Positions 51,622 through 59,961 of a stretch of DNA of 64,000 bases are shown one piece after another. The notes beneath the pieces are model-generated. The model was not told the origin of the DNA. It worked only from the letters and a program-made list of their open reading frames with translations, and did no database searches. Source of the stretch: Streptomyces zinciresistens K42 (GTDB lineage Bacteria; Actinomycetota; Actinomycetes; Streptomycetales; Streptomycetaceae); contig NZ_AGBF01000019.1 in NCBI RefSeq assembly GCF_000225525.1, positions 1-64,000 of the forward strand, written 5' to 3'. Each line of letters starts with the position of its first letter. Positions within the stretch are counted from its first letter, which is position 1. Made by a program: the position numbers and the translations under genes.

Positions 51622-52119
51622 TCAGCGGGGTGCCCGCCGGCGGGGTTTGCCCGTGGTGGCGCGGATCTGCTGGAGGACGGCGGCGGGGATGGTGAGGGCG
51701 GCCACGACCGGACAGCTGGCGGCCTCGCCGGCGGTGGCGGGTCGTTCGGTGCGGATCCAGCCGCGGGAGTAGAGGTTCTGCAGGGCGACCTGGATCTGGC
51801 GGGGCGCGAGCCCGGTGGCCGCCGCGAGGTCGCCGGTGGTGGGCCGCTGGCCGGGGCTGAGACGGCCGGTGGTGTGGCTGGCCCGCCACATCAGGTCGTG
51901 CCCGACCAGCCGGGCGTGGGCGTGCATGCGGCTGGCGCGCAGCCCGAGCATGAAGTACCGGCGGAAGTGCTCGTCGCGGGTCAGCTTGCCCGGGGCGAGG
52001 GCCGCGTCGGCGGCCGGCGCCTGCGGAGCACGCGCCGGCCGCGGCGGGGCGGGCGGGGGCGGGGTGCGGCGGGAGAGGTCGCCGGGGGTGGGGGTGCGGG
52101 GGCCGGCCGGTGCGGTCAT
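51622..52119 (-). CDS. Winged-helix DNA-binding protein
   Basis: 165 aa. After a Pro-rich N-terminus, residues ~50-150 form a winged helix (RPTTGDLAAATGLAPRQIQV, LQNLYSRGWIRTERP). Its position at the end of the early cassette and before the 609-aa winged-helix protein suggests a joint role in replication or regulation. Confidence 0.65.
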   Translation of the reverse strand: MTAPAGPRTPTPGDLSRRTPPPPAPPRPARAPQAPAADAALAPGKLTRDEHFRRYFMLGLRASRMHAHARLVGHDLMWRASHTTGRLSPGQRPTTGDLAAATGLAPRQIQVALQNLYSRGWIRTERPATAGEAASCPVVAALTIPAAVLQQIRATTGKPRRRAPR

Positions 52120-52349
52120 GGTGTGTGGCTCTCCTCGTCCGGGGCGCCGCTCGCGTGGGCGGCCGGCGCCGTGGTGTCGGGTGGGGGCTGGCGGCGGCTG
52201 GGCCAGCCCGGTGACGGAGGCAGGTCGGGCAGGCCGCGCTGCCGGCGGGGCGAGTGCAGCTCGCACCACCAGCCGCTGGCGTACAGGCGGCTGCGGGTCA
52301 GGGCGTGCGGCGGCGTCAGCCACGTGCACACCGGAGGCCGCGCGGTCAC
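52116..52349 (-). CDS. Small hypothetical protein
   Basis: 77 aa, Pro/Ser-rich, with a CTWLTPPHALTRSRLYASGW start. GTG overlaps the upstream stop; its stop overlaps the next ATG. Coding is supported mainly by the coupled overlaps. Confidence 0.55.
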   Translation of the reverse strand: MTARPPVCTWLTPPHALTRSRLYASGWWCELHSPRRQRGLPDLPPSPGWPSRRQPPPDTTAPAAHASGAPDEESHTP

Positions 52350-53188
52350 CCGGTGGGGTCCGGCTCGCTGGGCTCCTCCTGCACGGGCGTGCTGGGCTGG
52401 TCGTCCCAGACGTCGTGGTCCTCTCCGGGCCGCGCGAGGTCGAGCCGGGCGCTCCACACGGCGACCGCGAGGTGCCGTCGTGCCGACGGCAGCCAGTACT
52501 CGTCGCGCCGGCCGGCGGCGTGCTGGCGGATCGCCGAGGCGGTGGCCTCGCGGGCACTGCTGGTCCGCTCGCGCAGGGCGGGCAGCGGGGCGGGGAGCTC
52601 GCGGTCGTGCGGCGCGTACGTCCACGTCTCGATGCGGTACAGGTCGCGGCCGTCGCGGCCGGACTGCCGGCAGGCGTCGCGGAGCTGGACGGCATGGGCG
52701 ATGCTGCACGCGGGCTGGTGGGCGAACTCCTGCACGCTCGGCCCGGCTTCGACGTAGACGGTGCTGGGCGTGCACCAGTGCGTGGTGCCCTGCGGGTGGG
52801 GGCAGACGGCTCCCCGCCGCGTCGGCTCCTGGACGTACTGGTCGACCAGGCTGAAGCGGGTCACGCGGAACGCGGGCGCCTTGCCGCAGCCCTTGACCCA
52901 GCACCGCTTGTACTGCGCGTGCGCCTGGTAGCTGCACTCGTCGCACACGCAGCCGCCGCCGCAGTTGCAGCCGAGGGACTCTCCGTCGTCGTCAGTGCCC
53001 GCGCAGCCGCAGTACTCGTCCGGGTCCTGGTCGTCGTAGTCGTCCGGGCTGCCGGCCGCGATGTCCTTCGGGTGGTCGCCGGGCAGCAGGTGGCCGGGCG
53101 CCCATGCGCGCATGAGGATGCGGGCTGCGGCCTCGATCTCCTGCGGGGTCGGCCCGGGCAGGGCCGTGCCGGTGGTGGTGTCGGTCAT
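52346..53188 (-). CDS. Cysteine-rich hypothetical protein
   Basis: 280 aa. Residues ~58-90 contain a dense cysteine cluster (YCGCAGTDDDGESLGCNCGG, CVCDECSY), then KRCWVKGCGKAPAF and CPHPQGTTHWC; the C-terminal half is helical. Could bind several zinc ions or an Fe-S cluster. Coupled to both neighbours. Function unknown. Confidence 0.65.
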   Translation of the reverse strand: MTDTTTGTALPGPTPQEIEAAARILMRAWAPGHLLPGDHPKDIAAGSPDDYDDQDPDEYCGCAGTDDDGESLGCNCGGGCVCDECSYQAHAQYKRCWVKGCGKAPAFRVTRFSLVDQYVQEPTRRGAVCPHPQGTTHWCTPSTVYVEAGPSVQEFAHQPACSIAHAVQLRDACRQSGRDGRDLYRIETWTYAPHDRELPAPLPALRERTSSAREATASAIRQHAAGRRDEYWLPSARRHLAVAVWSARLDLARPGEDHDVWDDQPSTPVQEEPSEPDPTG

Positions 53189-53628
53189 GATGCTCCGATC
53201 GAAGGGGTGGGCAGGGACGCGACGGCGTACGACCAGGCGCTGTCGTTCGCGGCGCGGGCGGCGTGCTGCTCCCACCGGCAGACCAGGACGTCGACCGACC
53301 GGGCCTTCGGGGTGCGGCCGATGGGGTGGCCGCAGGAGCAGGCCGCCAGGTAGTCGTAGGCGTCGGTCTCGAGGACCAGGGCGTGAGCAGTGGACGTCGC
53401 CCCCGGCCCGGCGGTGGTGCTGCCGGTGGGGGTGTCCTTCTCCTCGGCCCGGGTCAGGGAGGTGTCGAGGGACTCGGCCAGCTGCGGCAGGGTGGCCGTC
53501 CAGCGCGGTTCGCTGCTGCCGGGGCCGAGCCCCTGTACCAGGGCCTCGCGCAGCTCCTGCCCGAGGAGCGGGCGCAGCAGCACGGGCTGGCGCAGGGCGG
53601 CCGTGAGGATGTCGATGCGGGAGGTCAC
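53185..53628 (-). CDS. Hypothetical protein
   Basis: 147 aa. Helical N-terminal half (SRIDILTAALRQPVLLRPLL), then CSCGHPIGRTPKARSVDVLV. GTGA overlap with the upstream gene. Function unknown. Confidence 0.62.
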   Translation of the reverse strand: MTSRIDILTAALRQPVLLRPLLGQELREALVQGLGPGSSEPRWTATLPQLAESLDTSLTRAEEKDTPTGSTTAGPGATSTAHALVLETDAYDYLAACSCGHPIGRTPKARSVDVLVCRWEQHAARAANDSAWSYAVASLPTPSIGAS

Positions 53629-53927
53629 CGGTCACCGCCGGGGCGGGTGGGGATGGTGCGGAGTTCGGCGCGGGCGCGGGCGATCGCCGCGCAGCGGCCG
53701 TTGCAGTACCAGTGCGCGGCCGCGCCGTCGGCGGACCCGGCGACCTGGACCAGTCCGGCGGCCGGGGCCTGGTCCGAGACGGCCGGGCTGGCGCAGGCGC
53801 CGACGGTGCAGGGCGCGACGACGGGGAGGCCGGCGGAGTCGCGGCCGGTGCCGATCAGGCCGGCGTTCCATGCCTGCTTCGCGCGGAGCTGGCCGGGACT
53901 GGTCTCCGGCAGCTGAGGACGCGCCAT
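53625..53927 (-). CDS. Hypothetical protein
   Basis: 100 aa with CTVGACASP and WYCNGRCAAIARARAELR, a pattern of paired cysteines near the C-terminus. Coupled in a run of 4-base overlaps. Function unknown. Confidence 0.62.
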   Translation of the reverse strand: MARPQLPETSPGQLRAKQAWNAGLIGTGRDSAGLPVVAPCTVGACASPAVSDQAPAAGLVQVAGSADGAAAHWYCNGRCAAIARARAELRTIPTRPGGDR

Positions 53928-54142
53928 CAGCTGTCACCGCCGCCGTCTGCGTGCCGGGTGTTGCCGGGCGTACTGCGCCAGGTGGCGATTTCGTCCTCGG
54001 CCGGGACGGGCAGGGGCCGCAGCTCCATGGCAGCCACCGTGAACGGCTGACCGGCCGCGAGGTGGCCGGCGGCGAGAGCGCGCTGGCTCATGCCGTCCCG
54101 GCGCATCTGGCGCACCAGGGTGAGCCGGTCGGTGCGCGTCAC
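53927..54142 (-). CDS. Small HTH-like protein
   Basis: 71 aa; the N-terminus (LTLVRQMRRDGMSQRALAAG) resembles a short HTH, the rest is unstructured. GTG start overlaps the upstream stop. Function unknown. Confidence 0.55.
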   Translation of the reverse strand: MTRTDRLTLVRQMRRDGMSQRALAAGHLAAGQPFTVAAMELRPLPVPAEDEIATWRSTPGNTRHADGGGDS

Positions 54143-54387
54143 TGCGCCACCGCCTCAGCGGCCTCGACGAGGGAGCGGAGCCGCATCATGCAGCCGACGG
54201 CGGCCCGGAGCATCGCCTCGGAGTCGTGGATGTTGGCGACCTCGGCCTCGGCCAGCGTCTCGCGGGCCATGCGGATCTCATCCGGCAGGCCGAGCGGGGT
54301 GAGCGCCGCGTCCTCGGGGGCGAGGAGCGGGGCGTAGGCGGTGGGCTGCCGGCCGGAGCCGGGCGCGGGGAGCGGGGGCGCGGTCAC
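54139..54387 (-). CDS. Small helical hypothetical protein
   Basis: 82 aa; C-terminal 45 residues are a single amphipathic helix (MARETLAEAEVANIHDSEAM, LRAAVGCMMRLRSLVEAAEA). GTGA coupling on both sides. Function unknown. Confidence 0.58.
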   Translation of the reverse strand: MTAPPLPAPGSGRQPTAYAPLLAPEDAALTPLGLPDEIRMARETLAEAEVANIHDSEAMLRAAVGCMMRLRSLVEAAEAVAQ

Positions 54388-55187
54388 TGGCCCTCACCCC
54401 GGGCGGCGCCGGTGTGGACCGGGCGGCCGTCGCGGACGATCGTGAGCCGGTGCGGGCCGGCCTCCATCCACATCTCGGACAGGGGGTCGGGGTCGTCCTT
54501 GACGGCGTAGCAGCCGACCATGCCGTCGAGGACCTCCGTGTCCCGGGGCAGGGTGTGTGTCAGGAGCTGCATGGACAGGAAGCCGTGCGCCCCGGCGGAG
54601 ATCAGGTACGTCTCACCGAACGGGGCGCGCGTGCCGGCGGCCTCGTAGTGGACGTGGACCAGGTCGCCCGGACGGTTCGGGTACCAGGCGGCGGTGGTCA
54701 GCTCGGCGTGGCCGTCCATCAGGGCGCCCAGCTCGCCGGCCAGGTCGCGGCGGCGCTTGGCGTCCTCCGCCCGATCCAGCGGGCTCTGGATCTCGTGCCC
54801 GGCGAGGGGCAGCTGCGCGGCGACACGCACCGCCAGCATGTCGACCCGCATCATCCACGGCTTGGGGCGCGGCTCGGTGCCGTCGAACACTGCCCGCGGG
54901 TAGCCACAGATGATCTCCGCCGGGAGGCGGTCCTCGCCGCCGGGCTGCTTCAGGACCTTGGTGATGATCTTCAGGGCGTCGGTGCGGCTCGCCGACAGGA
55001 CGGCGTGGCCGGCCAGGGCAGCGGCGACGACCTCGGCGAGGCCGTCGACGGCACCGCTCCAGGTGTGCTCTCCGCCGCCGGGGATGCTCTCGGCGATCTT
55101 GACCGTCATCCGGTCGGGGACGCCGCCGGGGATCAGGCCCTCGACGGCCTGCGCGACAAGCTGCTGCACAGTCGTATGGGTACTCAC
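54384..55187 (-). CDS. Hypothetical protein
   Basis: 267 aa, alpha/beta, no membrane segment (VQQLVAQAVEGLIPGGVPDR; HEIQSPLDRAEDAKRRRDLA). AAGGA precedes the GTG at 55187. First gene of the 55187-51622 operon. Nothing recognised. Confidence 0.65.
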   Translation of the reverse strand: MSTHTTVQQLVAQAVEGLIPGGVPDRMTVKIAESIPGGGEHTWSGAVDGLAEVVAAALAGHAVLSASRTDALKIITKVLKQPGGEDRLPAEIICGYPRAVFDGTEPRPKPWMMRVDMLAVRVAAQLPLAGHEIQSPLDRAEDAKRRRDLAGELGALMDGHAELTTAAWYPNRPGDLVHVHYEAAGTRAPFGETYLISAGAHGFLSMQLLTHTLPRDTEVLDGMVGCYAVKDDPDPLSEMWMEAGPHRLTIVRDGRPVHTGAARGEGQ

Positions 55188-55209
55188 GTTCGATTCCTTC
55201 AGGGTTGTG

Positions 55210-55253
55210 CCGGGCGGGCGGGACGGTTGTCAGGGCACGTCCCGCCCGCCCGG
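55210..55253 (-). terminator. Terminator between two early gene groups
   Basis: Perfect 16-bp stem CCGGGCGGGCGGGACG/CGTCCCGCCCGCCCGG with a 12-nt loop between the gene ending at 55275 and the one starting at 55187. Confidence 0.82.
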
Positions 55254-55274
55254 AGCTGTGGTGAGGGCGAAAGA

Positions 55275-55370
55275 TCAGGTACGGCGGCGGGCGACGTGGG
55301 CGACGCGGAACGCGCCGGACTCGAACGCCTCCAGGTTGGCGAGGGGATCCCGCGGGCTGGTCTCGGGCAT
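55275..55370 (-). CDS. 31-aa small protein
   Basis: MPETSPRDPLANLEAFESGA plus a basic tail; its ATG overlaps the preceding stop (TGATG). Small but in an operon of tightly coupled genes. Function unknown. Confidence 0.45.
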   Translation of the reverse strand: MPETSPRDPLANLEAFESGAFRVAHVARRRT

Positions 55371-55648
55371 CAGGCGGCTTTCTTGGCGTGGCGCGGCGAG
55401 TGGTGCTGCACGCGCAGGGGCTGGGTCTCGATCGCGGTGGGCGGGGCGGCGTGCCAGCGCAGGGACTGCGGGGCGTAGGCGGGCAGCGCGGCCGGCGGCG
55501 AGAGGGGCGGCAGTCGGCGCGGTGCGCGGCGGGAGCGGGTGGGCTCGGTGTCGAGGGCGAGCTTCATCAGGCCGAGCAGGGGCAGCCCGGTACCGATGCC
55601 GATCCCGGCGCAGGCGAGCCATTCGGCGGCGGACGCGGGGCTGCTCAC
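55370..55648 (-). CDS. Small membrane-anchored protein
   Basis: 92 aa: N-terminal membrane helix (AEWLACAGIGIGTGLPLLGL), then a basic Pro/Arg-rich tail ending RHAKKAA. GTG overlaps the upstream stop. Function unknown. Confidence 0.58.
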   Translation of the reverse strand: MSSPASAAEWLACAGIGIGTGLPLLGLMKLALDTEPTRSRRAPRRLPPLSPPAALPAYAPQSLRWHAAPPTAIETQPLRVQHHSPRHAKKAA

Positions 55649-56229
55649 GTCGGGACCGGGCTGGTCTCGGCGAGCAGGCCCATCAGCCGGGCCGTCCCGC
55701 GGTCGGTGAGCAGGGCCGGTACGCCGTACGCCTGGACCTGCACGGCGACGTCGCCGACCACTCCCACCGCGTACGCGGCGTCGCCCTGGACGGTGACCTT
55801 GTCGGTGGCGATGCCGAGCTTGTCGACCCACCACCGCCAGGCGTTGAGGCTCTGCGGCCGCACGGTGAGCCCGAGGTAGGTGGCGGAGGGGACGTCGGTG
55901 GCGATGACGTCCGGCTGCCGCATCCGGTACTGCTCGGCCAGGCGCGCGGCCGGGGAGTCCAGGTCGACGTCGAGGCCGATGCGGGAGGTGCACTGCGCGT
56001 AGGTGGTGGTCTGCACGCCGGCCTCCTCGTCGGTGGCCGGGCCGATGACGGCGCAGCGGACCGGCACGGTCTCCGCGTCGCTGTCGGCCTGTTCGGCGAG
56101 GAACGCCTTGACGGCGGGGGTGAGTTCGACGGCCAGGCGCTCGAGCTGGTGCCGGGTCAGCGGCAGGTCGAGGATCTGGGCGGCCAGCTCGAGGCGGGAG
56201 TGCAGCCGGTGCTGCAGGGGCCGGCTCAC
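55645..56229 (-). CDS. Hypothetical protein
   Basis: 194 aa, alpha/beta (LHSRLELAAQILDLPLTRHQ; TVQGDAAYAVGVVGDVAVQV). GTG overlaps the upstream stop. No catalytic motif recognised. Confidence 0.62.
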   Translation of the reverse strand: MSRPLQHRLHSRLELAAQILDLPLTRHQLERLAVELTPAVKAFLAEQADSDAETVPVRCAVIGPATDEEAGVQTTTYAQCTSRIGLDVDLDSPAARLAEQYRMRQPDVIATDVPSATYLGLTVRPQSLNAWRWWVDKLGIATDKVTVQGDAAYAVGVVGDVAVQVQAYGVPALLTDRGTARLMGLLAETSPVPT

Positions 56230-56768
56230 GCGCCGGTCTCCGGCGTGTGTGCGGTGGCCAGCGGGACGACGGGCGTGATGGCGGGAACGACGACGCCGGC
56301 GGGGTCGGTGCTGGCGGCGGGCGTCGGCGGGGTCGGCTCGGCCGCGGCGGGGGCCTGCGGGGAGGGCGGGGTGTCGCTGCGGGGCAGGAGCTGGTCGGCG
56401 TCGGTGGTGTTCAGCAGGGCCCGGGCGACGACCTGGACGCCGTCGGCGGTGGTCTGCGCCTCGATCCAGACGACGCCGCCCCACCGGGCGTGGGCGCGCT
56501 CGTCGTCGCGGGTGGGCTGGGCGTCGATGTGGGCGGCGGCCGTGAGGAGGCCGCGGCCGGCCTCGAGGCCCGTGCCGAAGTGGATGCGTACGGCGAAGTG
56601 GTCGGCGCCGAGGTAGCGGTAGGTCTCGACCGAGGTCGGGATGACCTGGCCCAGGCCGACGATCCGGTCAGCGAGGGCGCGGGCCCGCTGGTAGGAGGCG
56701 CGGATGGCGTCCAGTGGCGGGGGCCCGGGGGGTGCGGCGGTGGTCGTGGGCTGGGTACTCTGCTCCAC
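56226..56768 (-). CDS. Hypothetical protein
   Basis: 180 aa. An alpha/beta part to residue ~125 (SYQRARALADRIVGLGQVIP; WGGVVWIEAQTTADGVQVVA) and a Pro/Ala-rich C-terminal tail. Starts 82 bp after the excisionase-like gene. Function unknown. Confidence 0.62.
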   Translation of the reverse strand: MEQSTQPTTTAAPPGPPPLDAIRASYQRARALADRIVGLGQVIPTSVETYRYLGADHFAVRIHFGTGLEAGRGLLTAAAHIDAQPTRDDERAHARWGGVVWIEAQTTADGVQVVARALLNTTDADQLLPRSDTPPSPQAPAAAEPTPPTPAASTDPAGVVVPAITPVVPLATAHTPETGA

Positions 56769-56850
56769 GTGAGCCTCATTTCAGAGTGGTGAGGCGACGT
56801 CTCGAGCGGGGCCGTTGCGGACGGGCAGGTCTGCAGCGGCCCTGTTTGCG

Positions 56851-57129
56851 TCAGGAGACGGTCGCGAGCTTCTTGCCGCGGCGCGGCAGAGGGCGCAGGT
56901 CGGCGAGCGGGTGTGCTCCCGCCGACGGGGTGGGCGTGGGAGCTGCTGCCAGCGGGCCGGTGCTCGGCTCGTGGTGGTGCAGCTGGTCGATCCGCTCCAG
57001 GTCGGCGTCCGTGAAGTACACGACGCGGCCGAGCTTGGAGTGGGGCAGGGCCTTGATGTGGCGGCGCAGCCAGGACTCCTCGACGCCGAGCTCTTCGGCA
57101 GCATCGGGGTAGCGGAGTCGGCGGGTCAT
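56851..57129 (-). CDS. Candidate excisionase / MerR-type HTH
   Basis: 92 aa. Winged HTH at residues 5-50 (YPDAAEELGVEESWLRRHIK, LGRVVYFTDADLERIDQ), the pattern of recombination directionality factors, followed by a basic tail (LPRRGKKLATVS). Its ATG overlaps the Cro-like gene stop, so both would be induced together. Likely Xis for the tRNA-His integrase, although it could be a plain regulator. Confidence 0.7.
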   Translation of the reverse strand: MTRRLRYPDAAEELGVEESWLRRHIKALPHSKLGRVVYFTDADLERIDQLHHHEPSTGPLAAAPTPTPSAGAHPLADLRPLPRRGKKLATVS

Positions 57130-57401
57130 GCCGGCGCCTCGGCGTTGTCGTCGGGGACCTTGCGGCCGGTCTCGGCCCACAGGCACCCGACGTCGATACC
57201 GATCACGCGGCAGATGTCGCGGGCGACGTGAGCCGGCTGCGTCCGGGTCTTGCCATTCAGCAGGCCCTCGATCGTGCCGTGAGGGATGCCGACCGCGGAG
57301 GCCAGTGCGCGGCCGCTGATCTCAGACCCGTCTGCCGTGCGGGTCATCAGGTCGCGCAGGGTGTGCGGCTTGAGCAGGGCGTATCGGGGTTCTCGCGTCA
57401 C
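57126..57401 (-). CDS. Cro-like XRE-family regulator
   Basis: 91 aa. HTH at residues ~25-55 (EISGRALASAVGIPHGTIEG, LLNGKTRTQPAHV). First gene of the leftward early operon and divergent from the repressor-like gene at 57665; the operator array lies directly before its start. GTG with AAGAGG upstream. Confidence 0.78.
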   Translation of the reverse strand: MTREPRYALLKPHTLRDLMTRTADGSEISGRALASAVGIPHGTIEGLLNGKTRTQPAHVARDICRVIGIDVGCLWAETGRKVPDDNAEAPA

Positions 57402-57412
57402 GGGCAGACCTC

Positions 57413-57490
57413 TTGGGCGGTGCGTCCAGAAAAGTTGGGCAGCTCCAGAGTGGCATGCGATTGGGCGACCTGTCCAGAAAAATTGGGCAG
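57413..57490. promoter_or_regulatory. Operator array of the lysis-lysogeny switch
   Basis: Two 30-bp direct repeats (57413-57442 and 57461-57490, 25/30 identical), each built as TTGGGC-N11-GAAAA-N-TTGGGC around a GTCCAGAAAA core. TTGGGC thus occurs four times at 22, 26 and 22 bp spacing. It lies 12-89 bp upstream of the Cro-like start, as expected for repressor/Cro binding. Confidence 0.72.
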
Positions 57491-57664
57491 TTGCTTGTGA
57501 TGGATTTGGTCAAGGTCTTCGTGGGGGGTGGCGCGAAAGCCCATGAATCTTGGACACTATGGCTATGCAACAGGGCGGGGATGCTGCCTGATCAGCGCAT
57601 ATGCCAACGCCGCCACACGTGCCACATGGGCAACCCCCGGGCCCTAGGTGACCAGGAGACGACG

Positions 57665-58087
57665 ATGATGACGGCCAGCGAGTCTGCCGCCGAGGAAACC
57701 GGCAGGTCCGACCTGTCGGACCTCCTGAGAAACCGCATGCCCGAGCTGGGTCTGTCCTACCGGACCGCGGCCGATGTGACGATCGACCCCCGCAACCCGG
57801 AGGCCGGCCCGCTCTACAAGCGGGGCACCCTCGAGAACCTGCTGAAGAACCGCATTGCCGGCGCCCCCAGCGAGGCGCAGTGCCGCGCACTGAGCGCCGC
57901 GTTCCAGCTGCCTCTGACGGCCGTGCAGCGCGCTGTCGCCGCCCAGTACCAGGGCTATATCGCCGAGCACTGGAACGGCTCGGAGAAGGCGCGGATCCTG
58001 ATCGCACGCATTGACGAGATGGACGACGACAGCCTCGACCGCCTCACGAGGCTGGCCGAGGTCGTCCTGGACGACAAGTCGAAGTAA
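57665..58087 (+). CDS. Repressor-like XRE regulator
   Basis: 140 aa. XRE-type N-terminus (SDLSDLLRNRMPELGLSYRT, YKRGTLENLLKNRIAGAPSE) with a helical C-terminus (ARILIARIDEMDDDSLDRLT) suited to dimerisation. ATG at 57665 six bases after GGAG; a second ATG follows at once. Divergent from the Cro-like gene with the operator array between: the most likely lysogeny repressor. Confidence 0.75.
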   Translation: MMTASESAAEETGRSDLSDLLRNRMPELGLSYRTAADVTIDPRNPEAGPLYKRGTLENLLKNRIAGAPSEAQCRALSAAFQLPLTAVQRAVAAQYQGYIAEHWNGSEKARILIARIDEMDDDSLDRLTRLAEVVLDDKSK

Positions 58088-58284
58088 GGCTCTGGCCAGG
58101 GGTTACGCTCGGTTCGCCTCTGGTTAGTACTACTTTCGACTACATCGCGTTCAACTCTGGTCACGCCGTGCCCCATATGGCACAGTCGGTGATCCGCCTG
58201 GGAAGCGGCATCACTCGATCAGGTCACCCACGCCCGCACTGCTGGCCGGGGTGGGTGCGCGTTCATGCAAGGGGGCACGACGCC

Positions 58285-58530
58285 ATGACACAGGACGCCT
58301 CGGGGGAGTCCGCCGAACGCCGAGTACCGACCCAGGTTGATCTGGAGTTCGTCCCTGCACTCCCCGACGGGCGGGCCGTCGCGCCCGCCGAGAAGGACGG
58401 CCGGTTCGTCTGGCTCGTCGCCAAGGGCGCCATGACGGAGGAGTGCCGGAGCGAGATGCAGGAGTACATGACCCACATCGTCAGCACCGGCATGTGGACC
58501 CAGAACTGGCCCTCCCCCCAGCTCTGTTAG
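58285..58530 (+). CDS. Small hypothetical protein next to the integrase
   Basis: 81 aa, acidic alpha/beta (VPTQVDLEFVPALPDGRAVA; CRSEMQEYMTHIVSTGMW). The ATG at 58285 is preferred (AAGGGGG upstream); a longer frame starts at 58168. Convergent with integrase across a strong terminator. Function unknown. Confidence 0.6.
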   Translation: MTQDASGESAERRVPTQVDLEFVPALPDGRAVAPAEKDGRFVWLVAKGAMTEECRSEMQEYMTHIVSTGMWTQNWPSPQLC

Positions 58531-58550
58531 GAAAATCGATTCCGCGCAGG

Positions 58551-58580
58551 AAGGGGCCGCACGCCACCGTGCGGCCCCTT
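58551..58580. terminator. Bidirectional terminator between 58530 and integrase
   Basis: Perfect 12-bp stem AAGGGGCCGCAC/GTGCGGCCCCTT with a 6-nt loop between two convergent genes. Confidence 0.85.
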
Positions 58581-58587
58581 CGCGCGT

Positions 58588-59883
58588 TCACCCCACCGTC
58601 CGGAGCCCCCGCGGCGCCGGCGCGCCCATGGCCGCCTCGACCGCCGCGGCGATCTCACCGTCCAGTGCGCTCACCAGGTGCCCGTACCGGTCCACCGTCG
58701 TCGTGATCGACTCATGCCCCAGCCGGGCCTGGATCGCCGGCAGCGGGATGTTCTTCTCGATCAGCCACGCCACGTGTGTGTGCCGGAGATCGTGCAGCCG
58801 CGGTCTCTTCGTCAGCCCCCGCCTGATCGCCTCCGCCACGGCCGGCTGCCACTTCCGGTGAAAGAAGTTGCTGTGCCGCCACGCCTTGCCCAGACCGCCC
58901 CGGAAGATGAAGTCCTCGGGCTGGCGTCCGGCCAAGTGCCGGCGCAGCATCTCCATCTGACTGTCCGACAGCGCCAGCGTCCGACGGGACCGCTTCGTCT
59001 TGGGCGGCCCCAGCTCGAACGTCGCACTGTCCCCCTTCCGTTTCCACGCCCGCTGCACGTTGACGGACTGGCGCTTCAGGTTCACGTCGCGCGCCTGCAG
59101 AGCGGACGCCTCCCCCCACCGCAGGCCCGTGCCGACGAGGAAATCCGCCAGGTCGGCCGCTGCGGGATCGATGGCGCGCATGCAGCTGGAGATCCGCGCG
59201 TACTCGTCGTGCTCGAGGAACGTCATCTCCTCCTCGATGCCGTCGTCGCTGCGCGGCAGCCGGGTCTTCGAGCACGGGTTGTCGGGCCGCAGAGGAGTGG
59301 CTGTCTCCACCGCGGCCTGGAAGACCGAGTACAGCAGCCCGTGCCTGTTCGCGATGCTCTTGCCGCTCGCCTCCTGGCGCAGCCACTGCCCCTCCTTGGA
59401 CGGGTGCGGAACGCCGTTCTCCTGGGCGAGGACCCAGTCGCCGACGTCGTCGGCCGTGACGTTGCACACCGTCGGCCGCAGTACGGGCCCGCCGCCGAGG
59501 GGCGTGTGCACCAGGCCGCCCAGGAGTACCTCGCTGCCGTCCTCACGCTGGTACGGCACGCCCGCGAAGTGCCGGCTGATGTCCCGCTTGTAGTCGGCCC
59601 GCGTGCGCTCGCTGATACCCGTGAGCCGGTCGGCGTACCGGTGCGCCCAGGCGATCAGATCGACGTCGTCCGGGTGGGTGTCCGGCTCGACGAACCCCCG
59701 GCCCTTGATCCACCCGTGCGGCCACCGGTTTCCGTGGGCTTCGACCAGCTTCCGGAACTGGCCAGCCTGCTCCTCACCCTCCTCCCCGCCGAAGTTCTCG
59801 GTCTGCCAGTCGCCGTCCTGTCGCCACTTCACCTGGTACGTGATCTCGCCCGACTTCTTCGGGCGCGGAACGATGCTCGCCAT
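58588..59883 (-). CDS. Tyrosine recombinase integrase
   Basis: 431 aa. N-terminal arm-binding and SAM-like core-binding domains to ~residue 205; the catalytic domain shows Arg255 (GTGLRWGEAS), His364-x2-Arg367 (LHDLRHTH), His390 and the nucleophile Tyr400 (VDRYGHL). It inserts the phage into the tRNA-His 3' end; attR is 119 bp from its start codon. All catalytic residues present, so probably active. Confidence 0.95.
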   Translation of the reverse strand: MASIVPRPKKSGEITYQVKWRQDGDWQTENFGGEEGEEQAGQFRKLVEAHGNRWPHGWIKGRGFVEPDTHPDDVDLIAWAHRYADRLTGISERTRADYKRDISRHFAGVPYQREDGSEVLLGGLVHTPLGGGPVLRPTVCNVTADDVGDWVLAQENGVPHPSKEGQWLRQEASGKSIANRHGLLYSVFQAAVETATPLRPDNPCSKTRLPRSDDGIEEEMTFLEHDEYARISSCMRAIDPAAADLADFLVGTGLRWGEASALQARDVNLKRQSVNVQRAWKRKGDSATFELGPPKTKRSRRTLALSDSQMEMLRRHLAGRQPEDFIFRGGLGKAWRHSNFFHRKWQPAVAEAIRRGLTKRPRLHDLRHTHVAWLIEKNIPLPAIQARLGHESITTTVDRYGHLVSALDGEIAAAVEAAMGAPAPRGLRTVG

Positions 59884-59961
59884 GGGTGGAAGATACGGCC
59901 TGAATCGGGCATCGGGGAGGGGTTCTGTTCCCGCAGTGTTCCCAAAGATCTAGAGACGACG

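Noticed and set aside
57545..57580. TTGGAC and TATGCA as a -35/-10 promoter pair
   Set aside because: Spacing is only 8 bp, far below the usual 16-19 bp.
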